From NCBI GenBank assembly GCA_012032345.1, contig JAAUQI010000020.1, positions 1 to 64,000 of the forward strand: a DNA stretch of 64,000 bases, given 5' to 3'. Positions 8,426-17,353 of the stretch are shown piece by piece. Source of the DNA: Leptolyngbyaceae cyanobacterium RM1_1_2 (GTDB lineage: Bacteria > Cyanobacteriota > Cyanobacteriia > Phormidesmidales > Phormidesmidaceae). The translations under genes were made by a program, and so were the position numbers. The notes below the pieces were generated by a model that saw only the letters and a list, made by a program, of their open reading frames with translations, was not told where the DNA came from and ran no database searches. The first letter of the stretch is position 1. Each line of letters starts with the position of its first letter.

Positions 8426-9670
8426 TTAAGACTCAAGCGTCCGGGGTGGACTTTCAACTTTGGGGTGACCTTCATACCATTGCATTAGAGGCGTGGCGCT
8501 TATGCCGTGTAGCACAATCGAAGTCACCACCACAATATAGATAATCCAGGCTACACGCTCAGCTACAGGGCCTGAAATGCCTTGCCCAAGCGAATAAGTC
8601 AGGTAATAAACTGAGCCAATACCGCGAATACCAAACCAGCCAAACAGCCAGCGAGTAGGGTAGGGCAAACGGCTGCCCAAAAAGCTGAGCCAAGTAGCGA
8701 GGGGACGAATAGCGAAGAGCAAGACACCTGCAACCAGTAGGCCATCATAGCCATAGCGCATCAGAGAGCTGAACTGCAGCAAGGCCCCCAGCAGCAAGAT
8801 AGTGGCGACTTCTAGCAGTTTTTCTATTTGCTCTGTAAACTCAAGCTGGGCTAGCCGTTTATCGGGATCGCTGTGGTCGCTTCTGCGAATCACGACGCCT
8901 GCTACAAAAACAGCTAAAAAGCCATAGCCGTTGACTAGCTCAGTGAGTGAGTAAGTGAGCAAAATCGCGCTCAGGGCCAGCAAATCTTCCATCAAATCGT
9001 CTGCCGGACGTTTTTCCTGCAGTTTGGCGTCTATCCAGGCGATCGCTTTAGCTACACCTATACCCATGCCAATCCCCGCCGCGATCGCCCAGATCAGATC
9101 GACCAGCACCCACTGGCTAAACCAGTTTTGCCAATCGCCTTTGGTCATCCAGTACAGGCCAAAATAGACAAAAGGAAACGCCAGCGAATCATTCAGGCCA
9201 CCCTCTGAGGTGAGGCCAAAGCGCAGTTCATCACGATCGCCGGGATGCTCCATTTGTACCTCAGAGGCCAGCACCGGGTCGGTAGGGGCCAGACAAGCCC
9301 CCAATAAAATAGCTGCTCCCCAATCCAGCCTGAGTAGCCAGTGGCTTACTAGCGCGATCGCCAAAATTGACAGCGGCATCAAAAAGCCAATTAGCCGCAC
9401 AGTTGACTGCCAGGCCCAAGGGTTTGAAGGGCGGTTCATTTTGAGGCCGCAGCCAAACACAGACACAATGACGACAAACTCAGTCAGCCGCTCCATCATT
9501 TCTGCATCAGGCCGCATATCAATCCATCGCAGACCTTGCTGGCCCAAAACCACGCCAACAATCAGGTAAATTAAAGCATAGGAAAATGGCAAACGGGCAA
9601 TCCAGCCAGACCCCAGCGTTACCACCAGCAAAAGCAACCCAAAAATCAGCAGCAGTGAAATGTATGTCAC
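8426..9670 (-). CDS. Sodium/proton antiporter, CPA1 (NhaP-like) family
   Basis: The 414-residue integral membrane protein has about twelve hydrophobic segments. The CPA1 hallmarks are present: APTDP (Thr130-Asp131-Pro132) and EGGLND (Glu156, Asn160-Asp161), which line the ion path and exchange cytoplasmic Na+ or K+ for H+. The usual long C-terminal regulatory domain is absent; the protein ends soon after the last membrane segment. The start is GTG at 9670. No regulator or operon partner is adjacent. Cyanobacteria use such antiporters for pH and salt homeostasis, which also sustain the Na+ gradient used by SbtA (at 58 kb here). Confidence 0.9.
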   Translation of the reverse strand: MTYISLLLIFGLLLLVVTLGSGWIARLPFSYALIYLIVGVVLGQQGLRWIDMRPDAEMMERLTEFVVIVSVFGCGLKMNRPSNPWAWQSTVRLIGFLMPLSILAIALVSHWLLRLDWGAAILLGACLAPTDPVLASEVQMEHPGDRDELRFGLTSEGGLNDSLAFPFVYFGLYWMTKGDWQNWFSQWVLVDLIWAIAAGIGMGIGVAKAIAWIDAKLQEKRPADDLMEDLLALSAILLTYSLTELVNGYGFLAVFVAGVVIRRSDHSDPDKRLAQLEFTEQIEKLLEVATILLLGALLQFSSLMRYGYDGLLVAGVLLFAIRPLATWLSFLGSRLPYPTRWLFGWFGIRGIGSVYYLTYSLGQGISGPVAERVAWIIYIVVVTSIVLHGISATPLMQWYEGHPKVESPPRTLES

Positions 9671-9827
9671 GTTGGGTAAATCTGCAGAGTGCAGCCCAGT
9701 TTAAGGGATTGAGGCTGCGTAGCCCATCAGCTAAAAGCTAGATTGTGCCAACTGTAGGGTTGCTCTAAACTGACTCGAAGCGATGGGACACGACCGTTCG
9801 ATAAATTCTTCCACTTCAGAGACATTA

Positions 9828-10904
9828 TTAGCTCAGATAGCTCACGATTGCCTGGGCGATCGCCGCGTTGCCATCTACAGCCACTGGCTGAGACTGGCGT
9901 GGAGGTTGGGGGGGCTGGTGGAGAAAATTCCAGTTGCCCGTGAAAAAGTCTTCTGAGGCAATAATTTGGTGAAAAGCAAAATCTTGAATGCCCTCAACTA
10001 GCAGGGCTGATTCTGCAAACCCTTGGCGCGTTAGGGTGGCAACAGGCAGTCCTAGGCGGCAGGCTTCTGAAAAAGTGCTAAAGCCCGGTTTAGACACAAC
10101 GCGATCGCACAGCGGCATCAAGTCAACCGGGCGATACTGTCGATCTAAAATCTGACGCAGATTGGGTAAGGCCGGGGCGCTGCTGTCAAAGCTGATAAAC
10201 GTTCGCTCTGGAAACTGCTGCAGCGTGGCGTAGGGAATTTTTTGCAAGCCCAAGCCGCCAAAGGAAAGCAAAATCGTTTGGGCCTTGGGAGTTTTAATAT
10301 TGAAGCGATCGCGCAGCTCGGCCTCGCTGTACTGGGGCGAACCTCCTGTCAGCCCCACATCGGTCTTTTGACCAAAGGCTGGCATTGATTCATGAAAAGG
10401 CAGGCGAAAAAGGCGATCGCACTGGCTAAAGCAATCAGCAATCCAGTCAGCAATCTCAACAAACTCGTCGCCCCAGGGTCGGTAGATAAAATCCCAGCCA
10501 AAGTTACTCATCATCCAGCAGGGGACGCCTGCGGCTTTAGCAATCGGAGCCGCCAAAGGTGGAATATCAGCTAAAACTAGCCCTACCTGATTGGCTTTGA
10601 TAAACTCAGCCTCGGCCTGAATAATCTCATTTTGTTTTGCCCGAATCTGCTGAAGCTGTACCAGTGTCTCCGCGTAGTTCATTGTCATACTGTCGCTCTG
10701 AACAACGCCGACGTCGTAAGCCTGCTGGCGTTGCTCAAAGCCCTCTGGCAGGTAAGACTGAAGCAGCCATTTTGGAGCTGTGGTTGTCAAGATCAGCCGC
10801 AGTCTCGGGCAGAGGGTTTGAACTGTCGCCGCTACCGCAGCGGCCCGAGTAGCGTGTCCAAACCCGTGATTAGTGATAGCAATATAGAGGCTAGAGTGAG
10901 GCAT
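9828..10904 (-). CDS. Glycosyltransferase-like protein (GT-B fold, MurG/arabinokinase N-terminal type)
   Basis: The product is about 358 residues from the ATG at 10904; a TTG at 10919 would add five residues. The N-terminus IAITNHGFGHATRAAAVAAT is the glycine-rich nucleotide-sugar loop of GT-B enzymes. Further on are LLSFGGLGLQKIP (about 215) and VVSKPGFSTFSEACRLGLPV (about 275), the donor-binding motif shared with MurG-like enzymes. It is likely cytoplasmic; donor and acceptor are unknown. The gene lies about 33 bases downstream of a signal-peptide TPR gene on the same strand, so the pair may act together. Confidence 0.78.
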   Translation of the reverse strand: MPHSSLYIAITNHGFGHATRAAAVAATVQTLCPRLRLILTTTAPKWLLQSYLPEGFEQRQQAYDVGVVQSDSMTMNYAETLVQLQQIRAKQNEIIQAEAEFIKANQVGLVLADIPPLAAPIAKAAGVPCWMMSNFGWDFIYRPWGDEFVEIADWIADCFSQCDRLFRLPFHESMPAFGQKTDVGLTGGSPQYSEAELRDRFNIKTPKAQTILLSFGGLGLQKIPYATLQQFPERTFISFDSSAPALPNLRQILDRQYRPVDLMPLCDRVVSKPGFSTFSEACRLGLPVATLTRQGFAESALLVEGIQDFAFHQIIASEDFFTGNWNFLHQPPQPPRQSQPVAVDGNAAIAQAIVSYLS

Positions 10905-10937
10905 CCTGCAAAGGGTCAATGAGTATAGAGAGGCTAC

Positions 10938-11999
10938 CTATTCCGGGTTTTGTAAACCTTCACCTAGCCGAATCAGGCTGTTGGTAAGAAAGACTTCCTG
11001 CTGCTTTTCTTCAAGGCTGCGGGCGATCGCTAGCGCCTGAGTGTAATACTCCTGAGCGGTGATGAAGCGACCCAAGTCTTCGTAATACTGGCCTAGCTGT
11101 CGATAGGTGATTAGCTGCTGGGGGCGATCGCTGCTGCCCTCTAAACTGCCATCTAGGGTCAGGGCCACCCGCGCATCCAGAACTTCAGTTAAGTCACGGC
11201 GATCGCCCCGCGCCAGATAAATAGTAAACAACCCGTCTAGAGCACGAAGCTGCAAAGGGCGATCGCCAATCTCTCTAGCCGATCTCAGGGCCAGACGATA
11301 GGCTCCTACTGCGCTGGAATCTTCCTCAAGGGCTAAAAAGACGTCACCCAGGCTGTTGAGCGTATTGGCCTCTCCTATTAGGTCGTTGCCCTGATAGCGG
11401 TAGTTAGCCGCTGACTCGTAGAGCTTGGCCGCTTCCGGCAGGTTGCCCGACGAGCGCTCAATTAGGGCAAGATTGCTCAGGCTGAGGCCAATGCCCTGAA
11501 AGTTACGGACGCTCTGAGCCACAGTTAGCGCCTGATCAAAAGACTCTCTGGCTGTGCCTAGGTAGCCCCGCTGCAGAAACAGACTGCCTAGATTATTCCA
11601 GCCAAAAATTTGCCCTTGAAGGTCAGCATTGTCGCGGGCGACAGCCAGTCGGCGACGCAGGGCATCTTCAGCCGCCTCAAACCGGCCCAAACGGGCATAG
11701 GCCAGACCAATATAGTCATAGGCCAATCCCATGCCGCTAAAGTCTTGGAGGTCTTGGTAGATGGCGATCGCCTGAAACCAGGAATTAATCGCCTGCTCAT
11801 AGCTACCTTCAAGCTGCTGCTGCGATCCTAGTCGCACTAGCTGATCGGCAATATCCCGCGCTGGCCCCTCTGTACCGTTAAAAGCCGGAATCGCTAACTG
11901 CTCATCAATCTCAACTGCCCTAACTGGCCCGCTGGCGACTAGCATTCCAGCCAGAATAGCCAGAAGAATTGAGCATGACTTTTGATTTGGCTGGCCCAT
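10938..11999 (-). CDS. Exported tetratricopeptide-repeat protein
   Basis: The 353-residue protein has a signal peptide (hydrophobic core about 10-28, cleavage near VRAVE). It then carries at least six TPR units of the 40-residue, PF13424-like type (YDYIGLAYARLGRFEAAEDA, NNLGSLFLQRGYLGTARESF and similar). It should be periplasmic or lumenal and act as a scaffold. It is followed directly by the glycosyltransferase-like gene and preceded, after about 54 bases, by the sigma-like gene, so all three may form one transcription unit. Confidence 0.85.
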   Translation of the reverse strand: MGQPNQKSCSILLAILAGMLVASGPVRAVEIDEQLAIPAFNGTEGPARDIADQLVRLGSQQQLEGSYEQAINSWFQAIAIYQDLQDFSGMGLAYDYIGLAYARLGRFEAAEDALRRRLAVARDNADLQGQIFGWNNLGSLFLQRGYLGTARESFDQALTVAQSVRNFQGIGLSLSNLALIERSSGNLPEAAKLYESAANYRYQGNDLIGEANTLNSLGDVFLALEEDSSAVGAYRLALRSAREIGDRPLQLRALDGLFTIYLARGDRRDLTEVLDARVALTLDGSLEGSSDRPQQLITYRQLGQYYEDLGRFITAQEYYTQALAIARSLEEKQQEVFLTNSLIRLGEGLQNPE

Positions 12000-12053
12000 G
12001 ACGTTTTGCGTTAAATGACATGACAGTGGCTGAGCTTAGAGATCTTTGGTGAT

Positions 12054-12748
12054 CTACAGAGCTGACATCAAATCAGCAGTTTCAGCGGCAGTAAATGTGG
12101 GAGCAGACACTGGGATCGAGTTTGACTCAGCTGCCAGATAGATTTCCTGAATATCGGCTGGCAGTGCCGCTTCCAGTTCTTGATGAGCGCGTCTCAAGCG
12201 CGATCGCACCTGGGCTGGGGTGACTCGCTCCCCCTCGGCCTGCAGATAAGCGGCAATGCGGGTTTCGCTCCAGCGGAAGGTCTGAGCCATGACAATGATC
12301 AAGCGCTGGGTTGGGTGCAGCCGATCGAGGGCCAGCTCAATGTAGCACCACAGCGGCGGTGAAGCCTCACTCAGGGCATAGTGAATAGACTCAACCGGGG
12401 GTAGCACTGCCTGATTAATACAGAGCGCCGTTATGTTGATCAGCCAGTTTTGCAAAGAAAAGGCCGACTGCTGGGGTGTCGCGCCTGACAAGGGCGGGAT
12501 TTCTAGCCCCCCTAGCTCGTGTAGCATATGCCGCCAGGTGAGGGCAAACAGATAGTCAGCCTGAACGGGTGACTTGGCTGAATGTCGAATTAATGTGTAG
12601 ACGATAGGACTGTAGCGACAAAAAATGGCCGTAAAGTATTTGCCAGAGTCAGGATGACGCTGAAACAGCTCTACCAGGTTTGATCGCTGAGAGAACTGAG
12701 AGATCGAACCAAATCGTGATTGCTTTCAGGAAACTGAGGAATCTTCAC
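12054..12748 (-). pseudogene. Sigma-70-like factor, split by a one-base frameshift
   Basis: From the intact downstream frame I read a continuous coding sequence back to about 12677, upstream of the first in-frame ATG (12527). It includes LVELFQRHPDSGKYFTAIF and SPVQADYLFALTWRH, which look like sigma region 2. The rest of the N-terminus (IPQFPESNHDLVRSLSSLSD) is encoded in another frame that starts at GTG 12748 and hits a stop at 12673. The frames join if one base is added to the CC at 12677-12678, giving SDQT-LVELF. The restored protein is about 230 residues, with a region-4-like helix-turn-helix near ILKRLHPTQRLIIVMAQTF. It is probably a real sigma-like gene with a sequence error; a genuine frameshift cannot be excluded. 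Confidence 0.75.
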
Positions 12749-12936
12749 AGGTTTAGCGGCTAATTGCCAAAGCAGCGGAAAAATGAATTGCTCTTACTAT
12801 ACCGACTGTCTTCTACAGTAAACACATTATTTTACAAATTTGGGCTTGATAAACTAGAGAAGATACTCAAATACTTTCTAAATTTTCTACAACAGCCGCC
12901 GTTGCCGATAGGCAGCAGGTAGTTGAATAACGCACA

Positions 12937-13527
12937 ATGTCCATAACTGCTATAGTTCATTTTTTTGTGACCATGCCCGATCTACTTGGTGCCTTTTGGC
13001 CGGGTCTACCGCTTGATAGCCTGCTATCCACCCAAGGCATTATGGTGATGCTGCTGGTGGCCTATGCGGGTGCCATGTGGCTCTTTTTGACCAGCGCGCC
13101 TAAAGTGCATACCGTCATGGTGTCTGACCTAGAGATGGCCCGACGATTTTATGAGGGTCTGCTAGGACTCTCAGCCGCCGAGGTGCCGCTGCACTATTAC
13201 TACAACTATGAGCAAACGCTAGGCACGGCTGGACTTGACCCCATGTATATGTCAAGCAGCCTCAGCAGCGATCGCGCTATTGGCAGCCCAGACGGACTCT
13301 GGTATCAGCTGAAAAAAAACACGCAGCTCCACGTCATTACAGGCGCTAGCCTCGGCCACAAAGATCGACAGCGCCATGTCTGCTTCGACCATGACTGTCT
13401 AGAACAGGTGCTGATGCAGGTGCAGCTCCGCCGGGTCAAATACAAGATTCGCCGCGAGCAGCCCCTCAACTTTCTGGTTAAAGACTACGACGGTCGCGTG
13501 ATTGAACTTGCCGAAATCTCTAATTAG
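12937..13527 (+). CDS. Membrane-anchored VOC/glyoxalase-like protein
   Basis: The 196-residue protein has one hydrophobic segment (GIMVMLLVAYAGAMWLFLTS, about 34-53), followed by a vicinal-oxygen-chelate fold. The fold starts at KVHTVMVSDLEMARRFYEGLLGL and ends with FLVKDYDGRVIELAEIS. In active VOC enzymes His and Glu at these two ends bind the metal; here His58 and Glu192 are candidates. The substrate is unknown. It lies alone on the plus strand and is followed by the large hairpin at 13674. Confidence 0.75.
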   Translation: MSITAIVHFFVTMPDLLGAFWPGLPLDSLLSTQGIMVMLLVAYAGAMWLFLTSAPKVHTVMVSDLEMARRFYEGLLGLSAAEVPLHYYYNYEQTLGTAGLDPMYMSSSLSSDRAIGSPDGLWYQLKKNTQLHVITGASLGHKDRQRHVCFDHDCLEQVLMQVQLRRVKYKIRREQPLNFLVKDYDGRVIELAEISN

Positions 13528-13551
13528 TGCATTGTCACGGCTAGAAATTAG

Positions 13552-13590
13552 GGTTGGTAGTCGGTGCTTTAGCGCTGAAGCGCTAACTAC
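13552..13590 (+). repeat. Dispersed repeat copy 2 with hairpin potential
   Basis: Bases 13552-13578 repeat the element at 2497-2523 in the opposite orientation. At this copy, outer arms GTAGT (13557-13561) and ACTAC (13586-13590) enclose two AGCGCT blocks, so the transcript of the VOC gene could fold here. Confidence 0.55.
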
Positions 13591-13673
13591 GAGCTATGCA
13601 TCACCCTAAGATTAAGCGTTGACTCTGCACTAGTCTCGGGCTGGCTTTTGAGGCTTTAAGGAGTTTGCTGATA

Positions 13674-13719
13674 GATTTTCACTGAGACTCAAGGCCAGCC
13701 TTGAGTCTCAGTGAAAATC
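13674..13719. terminator. Perfect 22-bp inverted repeat between convergent genes
   Basis: Two perfectly complementary 22-base arms (13674-13695 and 13698-13719) are separated by only two bases, CA. The repeat lies between the convergent VOC gene and the membrane-protein gene and includes the stop codon of the latter (13708-13710). The arms begin and end with short T/A runs (GATTTTC...GAAAATC), which suits a bidirectional transcription terminator. The stem is longer than most intrinsic terminators, so another role, such as a cruciform or a small-element end, is possible. Confidence 0.7.
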
Positions 13720-14376
13720 GTAGGGATCGTGGACTTCAGCGCGGCGAGGGTATAGGGCTGGCGGCGGCAGAAATTCCTGCTCGTAATAGCGCTGCGACGG
13801 GGGTGAATGCATCGGATACATCATTTGAGAGGAGCGCGGCATGCGGCGCTGTGACTGCGAGACCATAATCAGCAGCACAATCAGAACCACGCCGCCACCC
13901 AGAATCAGCGCCAGCAAAAAGCCCGCCCCCAGCCAAAGCACCAACGTTTGGGTTTCGCTGCGGCTTCCCGGTTCTGGTGAGCGCAGCTGACTGAGATTGG
14001 CTTCGTTGAGAGACTGCTGATATTCTTGAAGCTGAGCCAGGGTGGCCTGGGTGTTTTGCTGCTGTCCGTCTAATTTTTCTTCGAGTGTGCGAATTAGCAG
14101 CTCTTGCTGCTTCATTTGATTCTCTAAATCAGAGGTGAGATCCTGCTGGCTGTCTAGTTCTCGGCGAAGCTGTTCTTCGAGGCCGCTGCTGGCTGCCTGA
14201 GGGATGGGTGACGGCGGGACAGGCAGTGAAGGGGCGATCGCTTCATCAGGAAAAGTACTGTTCTGATTGGGCAGCAGCGGTGCGGTTTCGTCAACGGCAG
14301 CCCTAGACAAGACAAGCAGCAGCGCCGCCACGCCCGTCGTTGCGCACCCAGCTAAAAATGCCGTCGTATCGCTCAT
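13708..14376 (-). CDS. Coiled-coil membrane protein of unknown function
   Basis: The 222-residue protein has an N-terminal hydrophobic segment (about 5-26), a Pro-rich linker, a Gln/Glu/Leu coiled coil (about 65-130), a second strong membrane helix (LVLWLGAGFLLALILGGGVVL, about 144-170) and a Met/Pro/Tyr-rich cytoplasmic tail. It has no recognisable enzyme motif. It is divergently transcribed from the CHAT-CHASE2 operon, with starts about 180 bases apart. It could be a structural partner of that membrane system, but only position supports this. Confidence 0.65.
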   Translation of the reverse strand: MSDTTAFLAGCATTGVAALLLVLSRAAVDETAPLLPNQNSTFPDEAIAPSLPVPPSPIPQAASSGLEEQLRRELDSQQDLTSDLENQMKQQELLIRTLEEKLDGQQQNTQATLAQLQEYQQSLNEANLSQLRSPEPGSRSETQTLVLWLGAGFLLALILGGGVVLIVLLIMVSQSQRRMPRSSQMMYPMHSPPSQRYYEQEFLPPPALYPRRAEVHDPYDFH

Positions 14377-14552
14377 CAGATCTACTGCCCCTAGACAGTA
14401 TCACTCTAATCTATTTGCGCGGTTCTGACGCCAGGGATGTGACCCCTTTTAGGAAAAATAATCCTTCCTTATTGATTTGCATAAGTAAACCCAAACCAGC
14501 AGTACATCGGGTGGCAGGTCGAAGGACAGATGAACTTGTGAATACCGCACGA

Positions 14553-16019
14553 ATGCACCAAACCTATGTAACCTGGGAAACAACCGTCAGCATTCACCGG
14601 CCATTCATGATTGTCCCTGCCGAGTTATCTCCCCGCTACTGGCGTTTAGTCCGAATTGATGCGGCTAGTCGCCCCCGTTTGCTACCGCTGCCCACGCTCA
14701 AGACATTTCTCAGGCAGATTCTCGCTGAACTCACAGGGCCTTCAAATAGTGTGCTACAGCAGCGCCTTTGGACTCTCTGGCAACAAGACGCCGCCGCGAC
14801 TGCCTTCCCTTTGGCAGAAGGTAGTCTGCGATGCCTGATTTCGCATCAGGCCCAGTTTGTCTGTCGGCAGCTAGAAAGCCAGTTTGGGCAGCGCTACGGT
14901 TTTAGCCGCTACGACCTATTCCCCTATGTTTTAGATGAAAACTATCCCCTAGAGTCTCTGCAGAACTTCGATACGGCCACCTATCGATCGCTGGCAACCG
15001 ATATTTTACAGACCTATGATCCGCAAAAAGCCAGTCTTACGACCTGGGTGACTCGCCGAGTCCGCCATCACCGAGAACTCAATCAGTTTTTGCTGCAGCA
15101 GGGCGTTTACCTGATTAGCGACTGGGCCATCCTGAACGATACGACGCCTAAACAACTGCAGCGAATTTTTAGCGAGTTTCATCGGCTGACCCCCCCAGAA
15201 ATTTCTCAGGCTAGCGGGCTGCTGCAGGCATATCATCAGGTCTATCGCCAAGATCGCATCGCCCAGCGGCAGCAGAGCGGACTCAGCGCCTGTATTCCCC
15301 CGACAACCGAGCAGCTTGTGAGAATAGCTCAGCAGCTACCTGCTCAACTTCAGGGCAAGCTTCGGAGCCAGCCCGACGAGTTGCTGAGCCAGCTCCAGGC
15401 GATCGCCACTTATCTGCGCCAGTATCGCATTCACGTCCGCAGCGGCACCACGCCAACAGAGTCGCTTGACCAGCCTGAGTTTGGCGCAGTAGCGGCAGGT
15501 TTGCAAGCGCAGCAGAACGCTGAGAGTGATGAGCTACAAGCGTTTTTGCAATTTTATCGTCAGCAGCTACTGCAGTGTCTGGATCAGGCGATCGCTGACG
15601 TGATTGAGCCGTGGGTGGCTAAGCTGTCGCGGCGCGAAAATAAATCGGCTGATCAGTTCTTACAGGCCCTAGATCTGTTTCACTGCCAGCAACAAACTAT
15701 GAGTCAGATTGCGCCCCAGGTTGGGCTGACCCAGCAGTATCAGGTTAGTCGCCTGCTCAAGCTCAAGCAGTTAAGAGCCGATATCTGCCATCGGCTGCTG
15801 CTGCACCTGAGCGATCGCATCCGAGAGAAAATTCAGACCTACCTTACCCCCGAGCGGCTGAAACTGCTGGATGAAAAAATTGCCGCCGCCTTGGCTGAGC
15901 AAGTTGATACCCTGCTGCAGGCATCTGAAGTAGAGGCAGCCACCGCCAGTAATGCCCCCCGTAGCTGTCTCAGCGATCGCCTCTGCCGCTATTTAGAAAC
16001 CCGGAGAACCCAACCATGA
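14553..16019 (+). CDS. Sigma-factor-like protein, first gene of the CHAT-CHASE2 operon
   Basis: The frame is open from 14340, but that start would overlap the divergent gene; ATG 14553 (488 residues) or ATG 14607 is more likely. About residues 142-172 (TDILQTYDPQKASLTTWVTR) resemble sigma region 2 in cyanobacterial sigma-like proteins. From residue 383, MSQIAPQVGLTQQYQVSRLL forms a region-4-like helix-turn-helix, followed by a helical tail. The middle is Gln/Leu-rich. I infer a regulator related to sigma-70, though divergent enough that core-polymerase binding is uncertain. Its stop overlaps the DUF1822 start (ATGA), showing translational coupling with the downstream genes. Confidence 0.65.
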   Translation: MHQTYVTWETTVSIHRPFMIVPAELSPRYWRLVRIDAASRPRLLPLPTLKTFLRQILAELTGPSNSVLQQRLWTLWQQDAAATAFPLAEGSLRCLISHQAQFVCRQLESQFGQRYGFSRYDLFPYVLDENYPLESLQNFDTATYRSLATDILQTYDPQKASLTTWVTRRVRHHRELNQFLLQQGVYLISDWAILNDTTPKQLQRIFSEFHRLTPPEISQASGLLQAYHQVYRQDRIAQRQQSGLSACIPPTTEQLVRIAQQLPAQLQGKLRSQPDELLSQLQAIATYLRQYRIHVRSGTTPTESLDQPEFGAVAAGLQAQQNAESDELQAFLQFYRQQLLQCLDQAIADVIEPWVAKLSRRENKSADQFLQALDLFHCQQQTMSQIAPQVGLTQQYQVSRLLKLKQLRADICHRLLLHLSDRIREKIQTYLTPERLKLLDEKIAAALAEQVDTLLQASEVEAATASNAPRSCLSDRLCRYLETRRTQP

Positions 16020-17341
16020 TCGCCTATCCTGACAACCTCGCCGACTTCCTGGAGCATGAAGCTCTCGACCTAGCTGCAGTTGAAATCACCCCCGCAGAGT
16101 TAAGCGAGTCGGCTCAGCTGAGCCAATCTGTTTACCAAACTAACATGCAGTGGCAGAGCTATCTCAATAGCTTAGCTATGACTGGCTTTGAGCGCTGGCT
16201 CTCAGAGCGATCGCCCGATTTAGATCTCGACGAGCAGCACAGCACCCTGCTGCTGCCTGCCTATGCTAGCCTGCTACCGGCAATTTGCAATTTGCGCGTG
16301 AGTGCATTCAAGCTGTGTTTGATAGTCGTGGGCAGTCTTTGGGATGATGAGGTGAGCATTCCTCGGGCTGCTGTAGATCTGGCAGATTTTAGACCCCATC
16401 TGTATGTGCTGGTTCGGGTTGAAGAAGAGGCCAGACAGGTAATCATTCAAGGCTGCCTGCGACAGGATGAGCTAGCCCAGCGGCACCCGCTGCTAGTGGC
16501 TGAAGAGGACTGGAGCTACAGCGTACCGCTAAACTGGTTTGACCTTGATCCTGACCATTTGCTGCTGTATCTGCGCTGCTTAGAGGTGCCAAGTCTGCCA
16601 CTGCTCACCCCAATATCCGCTCCTGACCGACTGCCGGATCTGCGAGAGCGTTTGCAAACCTTGCAGCCGCTCTTAGGAGACAATACACCGATCTGGCAGC
16701 GCCTGCCTTGGTCGTTAGGAGCCGCCTTGCTGCTGCAGCCAGTTTGGGTTAGCTGGCTATATCAGCAACAGCAAGGACAGTCGCCAGCTCTGCCTGCCGT
16801 ACCCGGCCAGTCAGTTTTGCTGCCCGTCATCAAGGCTGGACTATGGCTGCGCAACCAGCTCGACCAAACTGCCGCCAGTCTCTCCTGGCAGCTCCTGCCG
16901 CCTTTGCACCCGGCAACAGCCATGCGCTCAGCCTCAACAGCGACAGCCGAGCTAGAGACGGTGCTGATAGAACTGGAGCACAGCGGTGTGCAACTTACGC
17001 CTCAGGCTCGGGGCGCTTACCGCGATATTAGCTGGGAAAACGGCATCCTGCGGCTGTATGCCGTGGCCTGGGATTTGCCCCCGCAGACAGCAGAATGGTC
17101 ACTGCTGGTGGTGGTGGGGCCGCAGACGGGCGATCGCCTGCCATCAGGTATATGCTTGCGGATTCGAGATGCCCAGCAGCTGCTGGTTGAGCAGGTGCTG
17201 CTGCCCCAGAGCCTTGACAGCTATCTTTATGCTCAGGTAGTGGGTCGGCTCGACGAGCAGTTTTTCATGTCAATTGCTTTACCTGCAGGCCCAACGATTG
17301 ACCTGCCCCCGATAGCGTTTGGGGTAGATAATGAACTGTAG
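16016..17341 (+). CDS. DUF1822-family protein
   Basis: The 441-residue protein matches the cyanobacterial DUF1822 pattern: an N-terminal LSESAQLSQSVYQTNMQWQSYLNSLAM-like region, a conserved FERWLSER segment, and late strands with WSLLVVVGPQTGDRLPSG and PIAFGVDNEL. No signal peptide or membrane helix is evident, so it is probably cytoplasmic. The function of DUF1822 is unknown. It overlaps the sigma-like gene by four bases and precedes the CHAT-CHASE2 gene by 12 bases, in an arrangement I recall recurring in other cyanobacteria. Confidence 0.8.
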   Translation: MIAYPDNLADFLEHEALDLAAVEITPAELSESAQLSQSVYQTNMQWQSYLNSLAMTGFERWLSERSPDLDLDEQHSTLLLPAYASLLPAICNLRVSAFKLCLIVVGSLWDDEVSIPRAAVDLADFRPHLYVLVRVEEEARQVIIQGCLRQDELAQRHPLLVAEEDWSYSVPLNWFDLDPDHLLLYLRCLEVPSLPLLTPISAPDRLPDLRERLQTLQPLLGDNTPIWQRLPWSLGAALLLQPVWVSWLYQQQQGQSPALPAVPGQSVLLPVIKAGLWLRNQLDQTAASLSWQLLPPLHPATAMRSASTATAELETVLIELEHSGVQLTPQARGAYRDISWENGILRLYAVAWDLPPQTAEWSLLVVVGPQTGDRLPSGICLRIRDAQQLLVEQVLLPQSLDSYLYAQVVGRLDEQFFMSIALPAGPTIDLPPIAFGVDNEL

Positions 17342-17353
17342 TGGTTTTTTGCC

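Noticed and set aside
12677-12685. Programmed -1 ribosomal frameshift in the sigma-like gene
   Set aside because: The site CAAACCT is not an X-XXY-YYZ slippery heptamer, no strong downstream structure is visible, and similar one-base losses occur in several unrelated genes, so an error is simpler.
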